Shown: piece after piece, positions 11,842 through 25,191 of the stretch
How positions within the stretch are numbered: position 1 is the stretch's first letter
Layout: each line of letters opens with the position of its first letter
NCBI GenBank assembly: GCA_963682055.1
Contig: OY821749.1
Span: forward strand, 28,527,631-28,591,630
Source of the DNA: Primula veris
Lineage: Eukaryota > Streptophyta > Magnoliopsida > Ericales > Primulaceae
Length of the DNA: 64,000 nucleotides
Reading direction: 5' to 3'
Translations under genes and position numbers: made by a program
The notes under the pieces: generated by a model
What the model saw: the letters and a program-made list of their open reading frames with translations, nothing else
Databases searched by the model: none
What the model was told of the DNA's origin: nothing

Positions 11842-13534
11842 TTTTTGTCTAGCACACTCCAAAAAGCAAGAAATTTCTTACTACATCGGTAGATGACCTC
11901 ACAATTTCCAATCAGGAGGATGACCCTTTTGCCAATAACCGATCGTTTTATATTACCGAATTAAATAGATTGACAATCACTAATTTAGACAGTTTTGAGA
12001 TTCGGTAGAACTGGAAAGCTCATTTAATTCTTTATTGAATATCAAATGCAAGCAGTTCAATTCCGTAAATAAGACGTGATTTCATAGGAGTAAATGAACT
12101 TCACTGAACTAAACTTCCTCGATGCGATGCGAATCAGCTCCAAGATCCTGTTCCTTCAAACAAAGCGAAATAAAATCAACAACTAGACACCAGAGAATAC
12201 ACTGTTTCTGTAAAGGTATGAAAAAGGCACAAGATAAATGAACTCTACAAAATGATACTATAAAACGGAAGATGTCTCCGCCATTGACTATGAGAAAATT
12301 ATATGGACAGATTTACATGGTCGGTGCGCTGTTTTGCAACATAATCCTTCAACTCGACATAAACAGGTTGGAGAGAAACTAGAGACTAAAAAATTTTACT
12401 TTTTCAGTATATTTAACTTAAAGAATACCATTTTCAGCTCTGTACTCCCAAATACAACAAACATCATCAAAATCCTCAATACAGCTTCAAGTCAGTCATA
12501 ATGACAGTTAAATTAACCCAAGAAAAGGACAACTAAGGACAAAAAACTACAAAAAGATTATCAAAATCATTAAATTCTGACACCATTACAGCAAAATTAT
12601 ACATTTAAACCCTAGAAAAAGGCAATTCAGGTCCAAACATAACAAGTATGAAGTATACCAAACAAAGAAAAAAAACATTAAATATCTAATTGACGAAAAA
12701 CACAAAGGAACAGAACCATAATGACAGTTAACTCTACGTCTCTACCCTAGAAAAAAGGTAACTAAATGACAAAATGAGAATCAGATGGATGGAAAAAACA
12801 GACATTAATGCATTATTATACTAAAACAAGAAACAAGTACAAGAAAAATGTCCCAATTGACCACAAATACGCAGAGGCAAAATAACAGCTAAAGTAAAGT
12901 CCAGAAAAAACTCCTTACATACTAGTAATATATATCAAAAATTACAAGAAAAATTATTAAAAAAGAAATTCCCAAAACCCAAAAGAAAAAAAAAAAGGCA
13001 TCAAGAAACAATGACCAGCTGAACTGGTAATAGAAAAAAAACGCAATCCAATAGCCCGGAACATGAAAATCTGATAAGTGAGAAACAATTTTAACAATTT
13101 ATAAACTTTGTCTAACCAAAGAAATGATATAATCTTATCAAGTAATATACCCCAATTGACTAATGTACATCATAGAATAAAATATATAATGGCAGATAAA
13201 ACAACTCATAACCAAAATAAAAAATCCCAGTTGTAATCATTTTCACTTATTCAGATTTAGCTATGCTAAACCAAAGAAAAAAGTAATTAAAAAAAAATAC
13301 CCAATTGGCTAAAACACACAAAAGGCATAAGGGTTTAAGAAAATAAACAAACCCCAAAAAGCCAAATAAATAAATATTGATAATCAGAACATAGATGGAT
13401 CTATATATGAGTATGATATAGAGCTATAGATACAGAATAAAATATAGAAACGAGTAGGGTTTTTTTTAAATATACTTTTTTTTTCTTATCAATTTGGGAA
13501 AAGATAAGAAGGTTCTTAGCTGAAACTGTAGATG

Positions 13535-13568
<34 letters not shown>

Positions 13569-13620
13569 TTACAAAAGTGAGAGATTGAGTAAAACTATAT
13601 ATCTGGACTTTAGTATTTTT
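11842..13620 (-). other. Probable EIN2 5' leader region
   Basis: No coding sequence is seen upstream of the EIN2 ATG. On the minus strand a CT-rich tract (complement of the GA repeat at 13551-13568) next to a TA run resembles the pyrimidine-rich leaders of other genes in this window. EIN2 genes commonly have a non-coding first exon and a 5' UTR intron, so the leader may start here. The splice sites of such an intron were not resolved. Confidence 0.25.
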
Positions 13621-15101
13621 TTTTCTATTTATATTATATTTGTGCACTTACTTATATGTTTGTAATAATGTAGAAAAATGTTTAAGTACTTGAAAGGTCC
13701 TTGTTTTTTTGAGGTGTATTCTAAATTGTGTTTGTATTTGTTTCAATTGAAACCATGGTATCACATTATTGTTTCAAAATAATAATAATAATAAATTCAA
13801 GAAAATGGCACAGTAAATCCCACTTTTTTAGCTTTTTTTTAATCGTAAAAGCCCTTGTATTGGAGGTGGTAGAGATCAAAACTTCATTATATACATACTA
13901 GCCGATAGTAATATGTGAACGATACGGTAGATTACAGGCTTGTTTCGTTCTGACCAAGTGTTTCTACTAGTTTTTTGTTTTTTGTCACTAACATCACATT
14001 CCATGGCTTCGTCGATGTGTTTTTGGATGATTATCTATGAAGATTTATGATCTCGTTCGGTTATGCTTTTTAGCTAAGCGTTTTTCCTATTTTGTTTATA
14101 TTTCGCAGTGTATCTCGTTAGATCGTGTGATAACTAAGATTTTTCATTAAATGTCTTTAAAGAGATAGAAAAAATATGATAAACGTAAATATGTTTTATA
14201 TACGTCTGGAGTAAACTGTATTTAGTAGGTTGAAATTATAACCAAACAGGCATATGAGTTATGCTTGATCCTACGTGGCGAATAACATGTCTTCAAACTC
14301 GAACTCATTTGGTTGTCATATATAATTAACTAAATTTATTGGATGTAAAAATTTGAAGCAATAAAAAGATAGGGACATTAATTTGATAATGATCCTTATT
14401 TGATGCTAAAAAGGTAAATCCTATTTTTTTTTCCAAAAAAGAATAAGGTAAATCATATTTATTGCTTTATTTATTGTTTAATTAATCTTTTAACATAGAA
14501 ATGCAATATTTTGTCATCACCAAGGAAATAGTATTAAATAGTATTAAATTTGGACTTATCCATTAATGGAGGAATTAAATAGAGTAAATAAATTCAAAGG
14601 TTGTGACGTGGCGTAGCAAACATGCACACCTTATATTAATATAAACATACCACTTTTCAAGTGTAAGTATCAAAAACTACAAAGAAATTTTTTTATTCCC
14701 AAAACATACAACTCTAATAAATGTGTGTAATTGTATGTTTGTATGTTTTGGGAATAAAGTTTTAGATGTTGTATGTTTTGGTAATATGTTTTGATTAATT
14801 GTATGTTTTAAGTATTGTCCCATTAATTTTCACCAAATACAAAGTTTAGGAAGCTGTCTATCTTGAAACTATGTGATCTAAATAGACATTTGACCAAAAT
14901 TTTGGCGCCTGTTAGTATATACACTATGGAAAACATAACTTAATTGGTCTTTGTACATATCCAAGAGAAAGAAAAGGTTAAAAAAACCAAGAAAAAGTTT
15001 GTCATTTGTATTTTTTTTAATTAATGGTGGGAAAAACCCACTCTTTATCGTTATTAATTTTAAATAAAAGTGGATGAAACCCGCACAAAAGGTACTACAA
15101 T

Positions 15102-15293
15102 CACTACAAAAAATATTCAAATAACGACGGAATTAGTGACGGTATTTTTTGTTACGAGCTTATTAGCGACGGTTTTTGTGACGGCTTTGTGACAGTTTAG
15201 TCAATTTGCGACAGATTTGTGACAGCTTTTTAAATTAGCAACAGACTTGTGACAATTTTTGACTCTCACTAAATCAAACATTATTTTGTAGTG
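15102..15293. mobile_element. CACTA-type MITE, 192 bp
   Basis: It begins CACTACAAAAAAT and ends TTTTGTAGTG, the CACTA superfamily terminus in inverted orientation. AAT at 15099-15101 and 15294-15296 is the expected 3-bp target duplication. The interior is a series of GTGACGG/GTGACAG motifs, typical of CACTA subterminal repeats. It has no coding capacity. Confidence 0.85.
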
Positions 15294-18200
15294 AATGTTC
15301 AAATAGAAAAAGTAAGAACTTAGATGAATTAAATCAAAACTAGTTGATGTGGCAGCATCTTAAACTAAAAATAAGGAGTAAAAGGAAAGTCCTACAGTCA
15401 TTTGTATTTATTTGTAGTTCTAAACATTGAAAATACCAACTTTTTACTTGCTTTTACGTTTTCTTCTTTTTTCGCAATGGGTAAAAAAATTGTTCACTTT
15501 ATATTATAAGTATTGCACAGTCACGGAAATTAATGTGTCACAAGAGGGTCCTTTCGAGATGTTATTTGACCAATTAACGTGCTATCATTGGAATGTGGGT
15601 TCTTACCGTTTCCCATATTACATGAAATAAATCCTGTTAAAAAGTGCAATTAGGTTACAATTCAATGCATATGCACATGTGTGGTAAAATGAGTACAATT
15701 TAGTATAAATATTCTATCTCTATTTTTTATGTTTATTTTTTTATTTTATTCAAAAATAAATTATAAAAAAATTAAAAAAATTATACAATTAATATAAGAC
15801 ATGTATTAATATATTACAATAATTATTATAATTTTAAAAATCCACACGCAATTTAGTTTAGAATAAATGTATAAATTACTGTAAACTAAACATTAAATTT
15901 TAGAAAAATTGTCTAAAACAATATTATGTCCAAATATTTTAAAATTTGAATACAGTATAATAGAAAAGCTTATAAATTTACCGAACAAATTATAAAAATT
16001 TAAAATTTAAATAAAAATAAGTAAAGAGACACGAAAGTATACAGATAACCTGGGATCAAGATTTGTACTCATACTGACCAGAGAGTTTGGAGTCAAAACA
16101 AATAGTATATATCCTTTTCCCCACAATTAGACTGGTATACAGTAACATGATCTCACATGGTTATTATTCTGTTTATTTTAAGGTGGTCAATTAAATTAAA
16201 AGAGTTGGTCCAACCTATTAGTAGTCATGTATCAGTATTAGTTAGAGCACATCGTGGTGTGACATTTGTAAATTCTAGTATTTTTAACAATACTGTCATT
16301 ACAGATTGTCAACGAAAACATTGTTGGGAAAAATGATGATTAGTTTTCCCGCATGAAATGCAAATTGGACGAAAATATACATTTCATATGATACAAGCAA
16401 ACAAGGCTCATCCTCTTCTTGCATTATTCTCTAAAGATGCAGCACTATTTCGTTATTTGTAAGCAAAAAATACTTACAATTTATCTTTTACTTATTCTCA
16501 TACAATTTATCTAAATATGTGTCTGAATTATAACCCTATCGTGGTAACGTGGTTTACATTTTATTTAGTGAAGTTATTTTGCATTTATGGAAAAAGTAAT
16601 GGTCCTGTACTTATCTAGTCCTTAAAGGAGGGAGATTGACTTACTATAAAAATTTGCTTTAACAAATAATCACGCAAAGAGAACTTATTAGTATTTTTAA
16701 AAAAGTGGCTGACTAAGGTCCTATTACAAAGTAAATGATTAAAGAAAAATACTCTTGTGATCTCTTAAACAGTTAAGGATTTGACTTTCTTTTAAGAGAT
16801 CACTTTCATAATTTTAGATAAATTGAAAAGCTTTTCAGCCGACTGGTCCACGTTGTATAAAATTGGGTATTGGTACAAACAAGGATTAATGTTGTTCCAT
16901 AATTTTGGGATCACTTTCATCAAGTGCAACACGTGTTTGTCCTCAAAAAGAAAACGAAAGCAAATTCAAATGTGCAATTTCTTGCTGTTTCAGTTTTTCT
17001 TTTCCATTTGTTAATTTATATTTGTTGGCTTTTCTCAGTATATTACAGGTTTGAAATTTTACTAAATTTCAAGCCCCCGTGAGTTCCATTTGAGTATATG
17101 AATATAAGGGGATACAAAGAAACGCACTAAGCAAACCAAGAGCGTAGGAGACTTATTCTATAATATTTTCATATTTATATTCATTAATGTAAGTGCATAT
17201 GTATGGATATAAGTAAGATTAAAATCATCAGTCAAATTAGATTAGATCAAAAGTCACACCAATGACAAGAATTATAATTTAATATTTAATGCGATTATGC
17301 GAGTCATTTAATATTTCATATTTACTTTGACCTAGAGAGGCCATGGTACATTAGCAAATCTTTGAAATCGATCATATTAACTTTTTGGAGTGTGTCTCTT
17401 TAAAGAATTCCAGTAATTTTGGGAGGAATTTCAGATTTTTTTCATGTAAGTCCGTCCAAACAAAATCGACCACCTGGTCCACCGCGACTGATTAAATGTG
17501 TTACAAATATTTATTGTAGCACTATTTATTTTCATTACGCCTCAAATTTTCATGATGGCTCTTTAACAATATGTAATGATATCATTAGTCAGCTATATAT
17601 TAATACAGCTACTTGTAATCGTTTTCGTTTTAGACTGACGTTCACGATGAAACTATGCTAGCAGTACAACAAAAACGCGAACCCAAGATTAGAGATTATG
17701 TAAAAAAATGCCTATTTAATCATATGTTAACTTGCAGCATAATTAACCAACGGGGGAGGTACTATTACTTAACGTGTACTCATTATCTTTTTTTTTTTTT
17801 CGATAAGAAGATTGTTAACTAAAGCTACATAGGAATATTGAGTTTCTTTAAAATATATAATTTCTCATATGTCACTCAGTTAGAGTTTCTTTTCAATTTT
17901 TACCATTTGAAGTTTGAACCCTAGGATGATGAAGAAATTGAACAACAAAATCGACAACAGTAGTGGAAAGACATCTACTCAGTCACAAGTGGAACTTCAA
18001 ATGACTGGAAATAATTGCTTTTTTTGCTTCTTTTGTTTTCTTAAAAAAAAATAGAATGGGATATTCAAGATCTTATTTTCCTTCTCCTGTCTCTTTCATA
18101 CTATCACACATAAGTGGACTTGTTTGGCAGCCATCTACTTTTACTCATTTAATTATTTGTATTTACATGGTCTCTATTATAGCAACATGTGTTTGGTGAT

Positions 18201-18316
18201 TTATATGTAATAAGCTTAATTTTATCAAAAGTAAGACAATCAAAAGCTTAATATATAACCTTCTTTGAGGATTGTTTTTAGGGGGTTTTATAAGTTTATA
18301 TAATACACAAAACTAT

Positions 18317-18761
18317 CTGCTTTTAACGATTTAGGTATCCATCTTTCAAAATTTTCAATTTGTGTACCACACTGTAATAACTTTCTAATTTAGGTACCAC
18401 CGTCTAAATTAATCACGGAATCATGTCACGTGACATTTGACAAACGTTAATTTGAGAGACTAATTTAACAATTTTGCATAAAAATATGTCATCTTAAAAA
18501 AACGTTTCCCCCAATTTCACACATAACAAAAATTTGGATTATGTGCTAATTTTTGTTACATGTGAAATTGAAAAAAAAAAATTCTAGTATGACATATTTT
18601 TGTGCAAAATCGTCAAATTAGACTCTCAAATTAACGTTTGTCAAATATCACGTGACATGATTCCGTGATTAATTTAGACGGTGCTACCTAAATTGAAAAA
18701 TTATTATAATGTGGTAACCAAATTAAATTTTTTTAAAAATGGATACCCAAATCGTTAACAG
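18317..18761. mobile_element. Foldback MITE, about 445 bp
   Basis: Long inverted arms run from TTTTAACGATTTAGGTATCC at the left to the complement of GTTAACGATTTGGGTATCC at the right. They continue through a shared block containing TCACGTGACAT and a TTAATTTGAGAG-type stretch. The arms meet near 18535. The left end has a 3-bp insertion relative to the right end. A target duplication was not clear, so the superfamily is unassigned. Confidence 0.65.
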
Positions 18762-20489
18762 CACTATATATAGTTTATAGTTTGCATGATTTTTTTCCAT
18801 TGTTTTTATTACTTATGACTTATGAGATAATTTCTTATTTTGGTTTTCCCTCTCTCTTAGCTGTGGAGTCGATTAATAGAATTTGGGGAAATTGTTTTTT
18901 TGAAAATGGAAATTTTGGTAACATAGAAATATTGTTGAATTGTAATAGGGCAAAGTGTTAAATTCTGTTACTATTATACGTCTAGGTACAATTGTACAAA
19001 TCTTAACCAAACTAAAAAAACTCTAGCATGATGGGAGAAATTAATTCAGGTTGATGATGGATATTTACCATTTTCGACGCTCCATTCTCACTATTGAATT
19101 ATAATAAAAGTTCGTTAACTACAGTCTACATTTCTGTTTCATTTTTTGTAGATATACAAGTCGATCGCCAAAACAGTGCTAATAAAGTTTGTGTACTTTT
19201 AGTAATTTTAATATTTTTTTTATTGCTTTTTCAAATATTTATTCTCTTTTGTATACATTAATTATTTAATTAGTAGAATTGTAAATACAAGATACATAAG
19301 ATGTAGAATGGTGTTATTATTTGACATAAAAATTAATACTACACGACTTTCAGTCAAACAACATTTTTCATAAAAAAGTACTAATAATTTTAAACTGGTT
19401 ACCAATCAACTTTTTCATACTTATAAGTATACATTAAAAGTATATGTTACTAATCCCACTAAAATAAGTATTTTTTTATACTTAATTATAAAGTGGACAA
19501 AACGAGGCCAATAAAATATGACATGAAAGTCCACTTAATATAAAACTATTAAATAGCCATCAAATTACCAACTAACCACCGTCTAATTGAATTCAATTAA
19601 CAAATCGTTATGCCTATCTTACAAGTACAAGTTACTCTCTCTTGAGGAAATAAGTCAGAATTTTGAAGGTTGAGGGAAAATGGATTCATCCATTTACGAG
19701 CTCTTAGTGTTGTCATGCAAAGTTCACTTTAAAAGTGATCAACCAAATATTAATAGTACTATTTAATAAGAAGAAATCAAAATGAGTGAGATTAGAAGTT
19801 GCAGCCAAAGAAGCCTTAATTCCGATACTGGAATTATTATCTACTTAATTATAAACTATTTTAATCTAAAGTACTATATATACGACGTAAATATCGTTAT
19901 GTCAGAAATACTAATGCGAAATATGCAATGCATAACTGCCATAGATATTAGATATTGCAATAAAACTTGATGACTTGTTTCCTAATCTTTACTTATAATT
20001 ACGTAGTTAAGCACTATTCAAATATATGTTGTCTCGACTCTCCATGACGAAAAACAATTATATAAACTCAGTCTACTATTTTAGCGGGTGTGCCAACAAT
20101 CAGATTTTTTAGTTGTGTCCGGTGCATGATTAATAAACAAGTTAAATATTCGCATCGTTGTACTACTTGACATTGTTTAAGTAAAAAGGTTAGTTTTTGT
20201 GTATCAGTGACTTGTGCATGCACTTAACTTGGAAATAACTATTTAGAACAATTAGAAAATATTATTTTTTCTCAAAATTTGCTCTTTCTTGCTCTAACCA
20301 CGTGATTAATATAGTCATTAGCAATTCGGTGCATCAACTTACTTTTTTTCCCCTCGGGGGTCTCGTTTATTCTCTATGTTTTAGGATTAAAAGATAACAG
20401 GAATTACTATGAAACAGTCACTTTATATGAGGGGTTCACAACCCGTTAACATAAAAATGTGTCAAATGGATAAAAAAAAGTTAATTATT

Positions 20490-20570
20490 GATTAATATTT
20501 AAGTTTAAAATAGTACCCCCTAGGGTTTTATATTTTTATTTGGGTTTTTTACTGTGTAGTACAATTTGTT
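20490..20570. repeat. Copy of the 104-bp AT-rich repeat family
   Basis: It shares the order ATTAATATTTAAGTTTA, then a short variable part, CTAGGGTTTTATATTTTTAT, and TTGGGTTTTTTA with the tandem pair at 23495-23690 and with the sequence at both sides of the hAT element near 60.6 and 63.85 kb. Confidence 0.5.
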
Positions 20571-23060
20571 TTTATTTTATCAAATTCTAATTTGTTGAAA
20601 ATAGAAAAAATAAATTATTTATTGAAAAACATTATCTAATAATCCATTTTTTAATCTAACAGTGATTGAGCTGACTGTTTCATAAACAGTCAAATAAGAT
20701 GACCCTTCCAAAACACTAAAAAAAAAAAATAGAAGTGTGGGACATATTCATTGAATTTGATGGTACCCTTTTAACAACTTTAAATCTGAATCAGGATCAA
20801 TGTTATGATCAAAACTGGACAATAGTCGGTTAAGTCGTCGGTTCTAATCAAGTTTTCTTGTCACGAAAGGTCAATAGAAAACGTAGTTCATCCATTTTGG
20901 TATGTTTTATTCAAAAATGATAAAATTAATATTACGTTTCATACAATTATCATATAAATCCAGAGAAGGTTTGCAGGTTTCCAATCTTACAATTACGGTT
21001 AGCATGTCAATTGTACTATTAATTTATGCGTTGTGTTTGTTCAGCTATATATATATATATATGTTCATACCTTAATTATTCTCTTACTTTGTTGAACAAA
21101 AGGAACAATTAAATTAAGAAGACAAGGCTAGTGTTTAGGATCTAGATAGGCAGTTAAAGGTACCGTTGAAGGAGACAAATCCTTAAAATACCAATATGCG
21201 AGTCCCTTGAATCTAGTTTGTAACTAGTATATGGTTTACTAGATTATAATATTTTGAAGTTTGTAGCTTAGGATTTTTTTATTCTAATTTGATTGTTTTC
21301 GAGCAACTAGTTCAAAGAACCTCGTTACAATTATTAATTAGTGTATAGCTATGAACATGTCACAGTGCCACATGCATGTTGCAATTATTCGTTCTATTTT
21401 TGAGAGGTTAATTAATTCTGCACAGGTATGTTAATTCCTTGCTTGTATGGCACTAATTGATCCTTTTTTTTGCAATTTAACGGAAAGTGTACCAGCTAGG
21501 GTTGGGTTTAATCGATCTTTTTGCAATTATTGAATGCTACTTAATTATGAACATGTCACAGTGTCAATAGTTAGAGCATCGTTAGCGTCCGAGCTTGCCG
21601 TTCCTAGAGCTCCGCCTCCTCAGTAACGGACTAATCTGCCATTCGTGGAGCGGAGTATATAAAGGTTTAGGCAGGGTTGGGTATTGAGAAAGTCCAGCTA
21701 ATTTGGAGAAGCGATTCTGCTATTAAAAACAACAAAACTCAATAGAATGTCAAATAACAGACCGTTGCAGCTATTTTGAAAATTTACAAAAAACATTAAA
21801 AATCACAAAACTTTGATTCCGTTTGAATTATAGAAATCACAAATAATACAATGTCTCTCTATTTATTAAATTATCGAAATGGTCTCTCTATTAACTACTC
21901 CTGTCCATGAATAATTAACTCTATACAATTTTTTTCAATTAACTCTTTACAATAACTTTAGACTAATAAAAATATAACCTGAGAACAAAAATTAAGATAG
22001 CGTGGCCGTAAAGAATTCAAAATAGAGGAGTCCTCGTTAATCTGGACTGATGCACCCTGAACAAGAGCAAGTTGCGGAGTTCCCAACTCGATCCGTTTGG
22101 ATTGGGTATAGATCATTGCCCTGTATGGCCTTGTAACCATTAAAGATCGTTTCTATGCAACTACATTTTGATTTAGTTATCGATTAAATTGGATCATTTG
22201 TCCTGGATTATAATTTCAGATATCTCCATATTATTTGATAATTATATAGCTAGGCACCTTTTAAAATAATTGCAGTCTCCAAAAATAGTTTCATGTTGTG
22301 AAAAAAAAAATTGCGAGTTCTGGATCGTCGTACTTCATTTTAATTTCGTGTTCAACTTCATTTCTTAAAAGTATGCATCTTGAGTGATGAAAATTTCGAA
22401 GTAAATACAATTACGACGAACATACTATTTTTGGGAGTGTGGCAGACAAATTTTCTCGACAAGAAAAGTGATATTAACAGAAACCTTTAGATAAAAATGA
22501 TTTAGGAGCTGAGTTTTTTTAGCCGATGTAGCACGTACGTAATTTAGGGGTCATGGTATCCTCGTTTTTAAGCGTAATTTTATATCGAGTTAAAGTAAAA
22601 ATAATTATCCATACTTTATTTAGGTTACTGAATTTTTTTATTTTCTTGAAACTTTGAATAAGGACTCAGAAAATGCATCATTGCATGGGATATATTTTAG
22701 TACTTCTGATTTATGTCGTGTATATATATATATACCCATATGTTTCATGAATCTTACAACCAAACGTTCATACTAGGGCAGGATTGTAAGCTATTTATCT
22801 TACGTGCAACGTTTTATCACAGATTAACGAACCCTTTCAGATACACGTATAGTCGTGTGAGATGAAGTATTGAGAAATTCTGAAACTATTGTAAAATTAT
22901 TTCATAGTCTAATTAATCATGATCTATGATTTGTACTGCACGAGTTAGCCAAAAATAAAGTGGTCAATGCAGTGGTTTATACTCCGAGTTTAAGCTATAA
23001 TTTATAAACATCTATTTTATTGATTTTATGGAATCATTTAGCTGGACAAAAGTAACAATC

Positions 23061-23424
23061 TATTGTGGTCTATATAAATGGAGAGTTACTTATCATTAGT
23101 TCTTTCCTAAGCCGAAAGTTTATTATCCTCTCTCTGCTCGTTAATTACTATTTTCACACTTTGAACTCTTAATTAAATTTTATGGAAAATATTTTTACTC
23201 ACACATTTTTCCTATCAAAAAAATCAACTCACATTACATGGCTGGTTATTGTGGTCTATATAAATGGAGGGTTACTTATCATTCGTTCTTTCCTAAGCCG
23301 AAAGTTTATTATCCTTTCTCTGCTCGTTAATTACTATTTTCACACTTGAACTCTTAATATATTTAAGAAAAATATTTTTACTCACATATTTTTTCTATCA
23401 AAAAAATCAACTCACATTATATGG
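23061..23424. repeat. 186-bp tandem duplication with TATA-like motif
   Basis: Copy 1 (23061-23246) and copy 2 (23247 to about 23424) share TATTGTGGTCTATATAAATG, then a block around CTTTCCTAAGCCGAAAG, and finish with a CAACTCACATTA-type sequence. Each copy has a TATATAAA core followed at promoter-like spacing by pyrimidine-rich sequence. No reading frame follows closely. The next gene starts at 25192. Confidence 0.75.
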
Positions 23425-23494
23425 TATATCCAACTCGTCAAAAGTTTTGATTTTTATTAATATTAAGTTTTACATTTTTTTTATTTTTATTTTT

Positions 23495-23690
23495 AATTAA
23501 TATTTAAATTTAGGTTAGATTCAACTAAGATTCTATTATATTTTTATTTGAGTTTTTTGTGAGTTGTATTTTTACATTGAACAATTTTGTTTATTATTAA
23601 TTATTATTTAAATTTATGGTAGACTCAATTAGGGTTTTAGTATATTTTTATTTGAGTTTTTAGTAGGTTAAGTTTTTATTACGTGGTGTG
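23495..23690. repeat. Two tandem copies of a 104-bp AT-rich repeat
   Basis: The units start at about 23495 and 23599 with AATTAATATTTAAATTTA and AATTATTATTTAAATTTA. Each continues into a TATATTTTTATTTGAGTTTT block. Similar single units occur at 20490 and at both flanks of the hAT element near the right end of the window. Confidence 0.6.
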
Positions 23691-23873
23691 ACTTTTACTG
23701 TTATTTTCTAATTTTTTTTATTCAAACGTTAATGTCAAAATTTGAGCACAAGTTTTTTAATAGTAATATAAATAAACGATATGTATAAATGAATAAGTAG
23801 AATAATTAATATAGTAATTAGTGTTGAGAATGACATAACTCTTTTTTCTTACTTAGTACTGTTATTTTTTTAA

Positions 23874-24037
23874 CACGTGTTAAAAAAATTGAATAACATT
23901 ATTCCATATCATCGGATAGAGTTTTTGGATAAATTTTATGTACGTTGTCACATCCCACGTGTTAAAAAAATTAAATAACATTATTTCATATCATCGGATA
24001 GAGTTTTTGGATAAATTTTATGTACGTTGTCACATCC
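23874..24037. repeat. 82-bp tandem duplication with G-box
   Basis: Copies at 23874-23955 and 23956-24037 differ at only a few positions. Each starts with CACGTGTTAAAAAAATT and ends GTACGTTGTCACATCC. The duplication therefore doubles a palindromic CACGTG element about 1.2-1.3 kb upstream of the synaptotagmin-like start codon. No regulatory role is shown. Confidence 0.8.
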
Positions 24038-25191
24038 CTGTACATTTAAATACTCAAGTCTATGGGATTACGAAGCATATATCAACTTGAAAGCAACGCT
24101 ATTATCCGCATTAATTTATCTTATGAATAATTGGAAATTAGAAAATTGAAAGAAAGAAAAACTGGCACATTCTTAAAAGTGGTCTTATATTCTGCCATGT
24201 GTAGCATTTAATTTTATTTAACCTCCCAAGTTACAAGGATAGTGAGATAAATTGGGTTTGAAACATTTGACACGGTACACTTAAAATTTAAATAACTAAA
24301 CGCTATATAATACCAAGTGAAGTTTCCATTTAAGCTATGAAATTTCATAGATGACAATTTGGGCAAACCGTGAAAGTCTTTAGTATAGTATTTAAACAAA
24401 TTCGAAGTTCTAATTGCTTACTATGCTGGCCCATCGTCTACATCTATTTGAACAAATAAAAAGTACAGAATTGCGGAATAAAAAGACCATGCATGTGTGA
24501 TTATCTATGAACATGTGCTCACAAATATAAGATTCCATGACTGATACGCATATAAGAGTTTTTTTGTTTTGTTTTCTGTATCGACTATAACTTGGTCATT
24601 GACTCACTAGATTTTTTTTCAATAGGTCGGGATTTCGACACCGAAGCCGAGGGTCATTCTCAACTTCAACAACTCTTTCCGGTTGCTAAACCAATAATTG
24701 TGATTATAGTAAATCTCCTGACTTGAATGAATTGTAAATAAGAAAGTGCGATATATATGTTTCTTATTTATACATGTGTTTACCATATATTTGCTACATA
24801 AACCTGTTCCTGAATTAAAAAAAAAAATCATACAAAATTCATCAAAATGATTCCAAATAGCAAAGAAGTATAAAAAAGGGGGAGAATGGTTTTTGGAATC
24901 CCATGTCTAATTAATTACATGACAATGTACTTATTTCTTAAAATCATAGGGGCTACTGTTTCATTTAATTAAACTTAAATGGACCAAATAAAAACAAGTC
25001 AAATAATTTGAGGTGTAGATGTAATTTTTAATTGCATATTCGGCTCAAGTTTCGTATGCCACTATCTAATGTCAATTCCTTGCAAGCTGCCATCTTTCTC
25101 TCTCAGACCCTTCATTATCTCTATTACTTGTGTTTTATGAAATAATTTATTTCACTATCTTCTTATTATTCATTGTTTGGTAGAGGGAACA

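Larger units (their letters stand above)
13621..25191. other. 11.5-kb gene-poor interval
   Basis: No host gene is supported. Identified contents are a CACTA-type MITE (15102-15293), a 13-bp-stem hairpin at 16757-16803, a foldback element (18317-18761), a 104-bp AT-rich repeat family (about 20490-20570 and 23495-23690), a 186-bp tandem duplication with TATA-like sequence (23061-23424), and an 82-bp tandem duplication with CACGTG (23874-24037). A 54-codon minus-strand open stretch at 22140-21976, followed by a GT, may be an exon relic. The short open frames here are AT-rich noise. Confidence 0.5.

Noticed and set aside
11842..11862. Upstream TTG as EIN2 start
   Set aside because: Plant nuclear genes start at ATG, and the ATG at 11841 gives the family-typical N-terminus.
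20411..20690. Inverted ATGAAACAGTCA motifs
   Set aside because: Only 12 bp match and there is no duplication at the ends; too weak to call an element.
21350..21566. Direct repeat of TATGAACATGTCACAGTG
   Set aside because: A short repeat 195 bp apart without borders; no structure beyond that is supported.
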